The position numbers were made by a program, and so were the translations under genes. The notes beneath the pieces are model-generated. The model saw nothing but the letters and a program-made list of their open reading frames with translations. It was not told the DNA's origin and made no database searches. This document shows positions 62,423 through 64,000 of a stretch of DNA of 64,000 nt, piece after piece. The stretch lies in NCBI GenBank assembly GCA_004028765.1, contig SAIX01000013.1, forward strand, positions 31,670 to 95,669, given 5' to 3'. Source of the stretch: Chitinophagaceae bacterium. GTDB lineage: Bacteria > Bacteroidota > Bacteroidia > Chitinophagales > Chitinophagaceae. Each line of letters starts with the position of its first letter. Position 1 is the stretch's first letter.

Positions 62423-63829
62423 ATGGCCACATCAGATATTGATATCCACAAACTGCGGGCCCTGGTAAATCATATACCGGCGGCCATTTACCGTTGCAGG
62501 GGAGATGCATCGTTTACACTTGAATTTTTTAGTGACGGGGTGGAAAAACTGACAGGTTATCCTGTTTCTTATTTTTTATCGGACCGTATCTCCGGTTATT
62601 CCAAATTAATTTTCCCCGAAGACTGGCAGTTGTTACGGTCAGTCATGCAGGAAGCAATGGATAAGAAAGAACGCTATGAAACAGAATACCGGATCCGGCA
62701 CAAAACAGGTGAAATAAAATGGGTGCTTGAAACCGGCAAAGGCGTATATGATGAAACCGACCAGTTAAGTTATGTGGATGGCTGCCTGCTGGATATCACT
62801 GAAAGAAAAAATGCAGAAGCAGCTCTCGCGAAAACACGTGATGAAGTAAAGCGCCTTGCACTCGTGGCACACAATACCACCAATTCTGTAATGATCGCAG
62901 ATGCGGATGAGAACATCATTTGGGTAAATGAAGGATACCTGAAAATAAGTGGCTATACCCTTGAAGAACTCTTACAGAAAAAAATGGGCTATTCATTGCA
63001 CGGAGCGGGCCTGGATGAAAATGTTTACCGGCGCATGCGGAATTCGATAGAAGCTAAAATGGCTTTTAAAGAAGAATTTATCAGTCACACAAAAGAAGGG
63101 AACCAGGTATGGCTGGAAGTGGACTGTCAACCTTTGATCGACGAAAACGGTAGGCATATCGGATTCATGGCCATTGAAACGGATATCACGTTGCGTAAAA
63201 ATACTTTGCGCAGGCAGGAAGAACTGCTGCAGCGTTTGCAACTCGCAACCGACTCTGCCGAGATCGGCATTTTTGAGATCGATCTTACCACGAATGAAGT
63301 GATCTGGGACGACAGGATGTATGAGATCTACGGTATTTCGCGTGATACGGAACTGAGCTTGTATAAAGTATTCGGCACATCGCTGCACCCGGATGACCGT
63401 GAACGGATGAACCAGGTGATAGGGGAGTTGCTCTCTATGAAAAAAGAGATCGATGGAGCTGTGTACCGGATATTGTTACCCGACGGTGGGATCCGGTATA
63501 TTGAATCGCATGCCGTCATTAAAAAATCAGAAAGCGGCAGGATCATCAGCCTCATCGGGACGAACAGGGATATTACTGCGGATGTGCTGGGGCAGGAAAA
63601 GATACGCGCTCAGAACAAAGCTTTACGCGATATCGCGTTTATCCAATCACACGAAGTAAGAAAACCACTGGCCAATATTCTCGGGATGATTGAAATACTC
63701 AAAACCACGGGAAGTATCAGTGAACTGGAAATATTTCAGCACCTGGTGGATAGCGCCAATGAACTCGATCAGCAGATACGTACTATCGTAAATAAAACGA
63801 ACACCCTGGATGATGAGTTGTTCAGGTGA
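62423..63829 (+). CDS. PAS-domain sensor protein ending in a histidine phosphoacceptor (DHp) domain without ATPase
   Basis: ATG 62423 fits the end of a short leader after the lpdA terminator. The 468-residue soluble protein has three PAS/PAC modules (about residues 12-130, 140-260 and 270-388). A short coiled segment follows, then a DHp helix with the H-box IQSHEVRKPLANILGM (His410). The protein ends at residue 468, before any HATPase domain. The end appears natural rather than frameshifted, since the DHp hairpin is complete. It may be phosphorylated by a separate kinase or act as a scaffold. No response regulator is adjacent. Its stop codon lies at the start of a heptamer array. Confidence 0.87.
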   Translation: MATSDIDIHKLRALVNHIPAAIYRCRGDASFTLEFFSDGVEKLTGYPVSYFLSDRISGYSKLIFPEDWQLLRSVMQEAMDKKERYETEYRIRHKTGEIKWVLETGKGVYDETDQLSYVDGCLLDITERKNAEAALAKTRDEVKRLALVAHNTTNSVMIADADENIIWVNEGYLKISGYTLEELLQKKMGYSLHGAGLDENVYRRMRNSIEAKMAFKEEFISHTKEGNQVWLEVDCQPLIDENGRHIGFMAIETDITLRKNTLRRQEELLQRLQLATDSAEIGIFEIDLTTNEVIWDDRMYEIYGISRDTELSLYKVFGTSLHPDDRERMNQVIGELLSMKKEIDGAVYRILLPDGGIRYIESHAVIKKSESGRIISLIGTNRDITADVLGQEKIRAQNKALRDIAFIQSHEVRKPLANILGMIEILKTTGSISELEIFQHLVDSANELDQQIRTIVNKTNTLDDELFR

Positions 63830-63853
63830 GTGGTGAGTGGTGAGTGGTGAAAA
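63826..63853. repeat. Heptamer array (GTGAGTG x3 plus a variant)
   Basis: Three identical GTGAGTG units are followed by GTGAAAA. The array includes the stop codon of the PAS protein gene. Confidence 0.7.
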
Positions 63854-63903
63854 TAGTTCAGGAAAGATACAATAAGGAACGCGATTTTCGAGTTGACTTA
63901 TTT

Positions 63904-64000
63904 GCATTTTGCATTTTGCATTTTGCATTTTGCATTTTGCATTTTGCATTTTGCATTTTGCATTTTGCATTTTGCATTTTGCATTTTGCATTTTGCATTT
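63904..64000. repeat. Perfect tandem array of GCATTTT, at least 13 copies
   Basis: The 7-base unit GCATTTT repeats 13 times without change, and a fourteenth, partial copy runs into the window end, so the true length is unknown. It is non-coding: the open frame through it on the minus strand is a trivial consequence of a stop-free 7-base unit. Perfect copies suggest recent expansion by slippage, and copy number may vary between cells. Confidence 0.95.

Noticed and set aside
63647..63991. Minus-strand open frame made of the repeated peptide MQNAKCK
   Set aside because: It is only the translation of the GCATTTT tandem array, whose 7-base unit happens to contain no stop in this frame, extended into the PAS gene.
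63904..64000. Possible CRISPR array
   Set aside because: The units are 7 bases with no spacers, far from the 23-47-base repeats and unique spacers of CRISPR arrays, and no cas gene is present.

Overview
The window looks like a chromosomal segment of a Bacteroidota bacterium, most likely of the Chitinophagaceae or a close relative. The evidence is a SusC/SusD pair, TonB-dependent receptors, DUF1080 and DUF2264 proteins, many secreted glycoside hydrolases, Tat-anchored Gfo/Idh oxidoreductases, promoters of the Bacteroidota TTTG/TAnnTTTG type, and A-rich translation starts without a clear Shine-Dalgarno sequence. No phage, insertion sequence, rRNA or CRISPR array was seen.

Layout. (1) 1-8821, plus strand: a uronate / keto-sugar block with an SDR cut by the window edge, glucuronate isomerase, a double DUF1080 protein, a Gfo/Idh oxidoreductase, a DMT permease, a YiaK-type reductase, a zinc alcohol dehydrogenase and a DUF2264 protein. 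(2) 9138-12511, minus strand: a second Gfo/Idh oxidoreductase, an FGE-like protein without the FGE cysteine pair, and ApbE. (3) 12538-22558, plus strand: a TIM-barrel isomerase, a PhyH dioxygenase, a sialate O-acetylesterase-type protein, two GH78 rhamnosidases and a GH5-like enzyme. (4) 22595-38484: a sialic-acid utilisation locus. A minus-strand arm carries the GntR regulator, an O-acetylesterase and a GDSL-GH20 fusion. The divergent plus-strand arm carries SusC, SusD, neuraminate lyase, a NanM-type mutarotase, an MFS permease, an AGE epimerase and a sialidase. Two copies of one 17-bp operator, in opposite orientation, lie between the arms. (5) 38561-52848: assimilatory sulfate reduction with cysH, cysD, cysN, cobA, cysJ-like, cysI, chrA-like, a TonB receptor, a DUF2490 protein and a fusion of a siroheme-synthase domain to a TSUP permease. 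(6) 52936-57985: GH3, heparinase II/III-like and GH16 enzymes. (7) 58034-64000: two SDRs, a tRNA-Lys-like gene lacking four bases, a SAM hydroxide adenosyltransferase, dihydrolipoyl dehydrogenase and a PAS protein that ends in a histidine-kinase phosphoacceptor domain.

The most interesting part is the control of the sulfur block. Three of its promoters share the palindrome CCTAC-N7-GTAG. Two of them are followed at once by unannotated short leader ORFs that end in cysteine codons. The first leader, before cysH, encodes MNAVNTNMIYKPCCCC. Its run of cysteine codons is complementary over 11 bases to the stretch just upstream of the cysH start codon. This suggests a cysteine-sensing translational attenuator in a Bacteroidota sulfur regulon. 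The second leader, before the TonB receptor, ends in Cys-stop.

A second unexplained pattern is a set of short arrays with a strict 7-base period, most of them at or just after the 3' ends of genes. Siroheme supply seems complete: CobA makes precorrin-2, the Met8-like domain of the TSUP fusion can finish siroheme, and CysI uses it.
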